NCBI GenBank assembly: GCA_964408425.1
Contig: CAYOZI010000021.1
Coordinates: 1 to 13,007, forward strand
Source of the DNA: UBA10210 sp964408425
Lineage (GTDB): Archaea > Micrarchaeota > Micrarchaeia > Norongarragalinales > Norongarragalinaceae
Reading direction: 5' to 3'
Length of the DNA: 13,007 nt
Shown here one piece after another: positions 12,974 through 13,007 of the stretch. The notes beneath the pieces are model-generated. The model was not told the DNA's origin. It ran no database searches and saw only the letters and a program-made list of their open reading frames with translations. The position numbers and the translations under genes are program-made. How positions within the stretch are numbered: position 1 is the stretch's first letter; each line of letters opens with the position of its first letter.

Positions 12974-13007
12974 GACCGCCTTGCCGGTGGCTTTACTTTT
13001 TCAGCGT

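Noticed and set aside
12967..13005. Possible C-terminus of a further minus-strand gene (12 codons ending in TAA)
   Set aside because: Too short to identify at the window edge; other frames are also open for a few codons.
12974..13007. Possible structured RNA (CCGCC/GGTGG pairing)
   Set aside because: Needs a G-U pair, is cut off by the window edge and shows no tRNA or known RNA signature.

Overview
The window is a piece of an archaeal chromosome, probably from an uncultivated lineage assembled from short reads (a 10-N gap lies inside one gene). Every informational gene is archaeal or archaeo-eukaryotic: DNA primase small subunit, a GINS subunit, ribosomal proteins L44e and S27e, aIF2-alpha, Nop10 and a PAC2-family proteasome-assembly protein. 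The very short S27e (53 aa) and Nop10 (47 aa) would suit a reduced, DPANN-like lineage, but the lineage cannot be fixed from this window. No mobile element, CRISPR array, tRNA or rRNA was seen.

Layout. 3-3652 (+): priS (5' end outside the window), GINS, then L44e, S27e, aIF2-alpha, nop10, PAC2, the archaeal replication/translation gene cluster. 3681-4640 (+): ribose-phosphate pyrophosphokinase. 4686-5963 (+): endonuclease Q, a deaminated-base repair nuclease ending in a PCNA-binding-like motif. 5970-10158 (-), read right to left: a PurS-PurL fusion, then PurQ overlapping it by 25 nt, then a small zinc-ribbon membrane protein. 10310-11663 (+): an Era-like GTPase, a DUF2073 protein and a DUF2072-type zinc-ribbon protein, a conserved archaeal trio of unknown role. 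11666-12076 (-): an unrecognised Rossmann-like protein with a basic tail. 12152-12925 (-): a DUF2797 zinc protein interrupted by an in-frame TAG.

How the genes fit together. The left third couples replication initiation, ribosome and initiation-factor synthesis, H/ACA RNP and proteasome assembly. PRPP synthase and PurSL/PurQ both serve purine synthesis: PRPP is the starting substrate and FGAM synthase is the fourth step. EndoQ would act with PCNA on uracil, hypoxanthine, xanthine or abasic sites.

Most notable: the DUF2797 frame stays open for 72 sense codons after the TAG and restores the usual family length and C-terminal motif. None of the other gene ends in the window uses TAG (12 TGA, 5 TAA, counting the end of the extended frame). 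This is either a fresh nonsense mutation or error, or decoding of TAG as an amino acid (pyrrolysine or suppression). The sequence alone cannot tell which.
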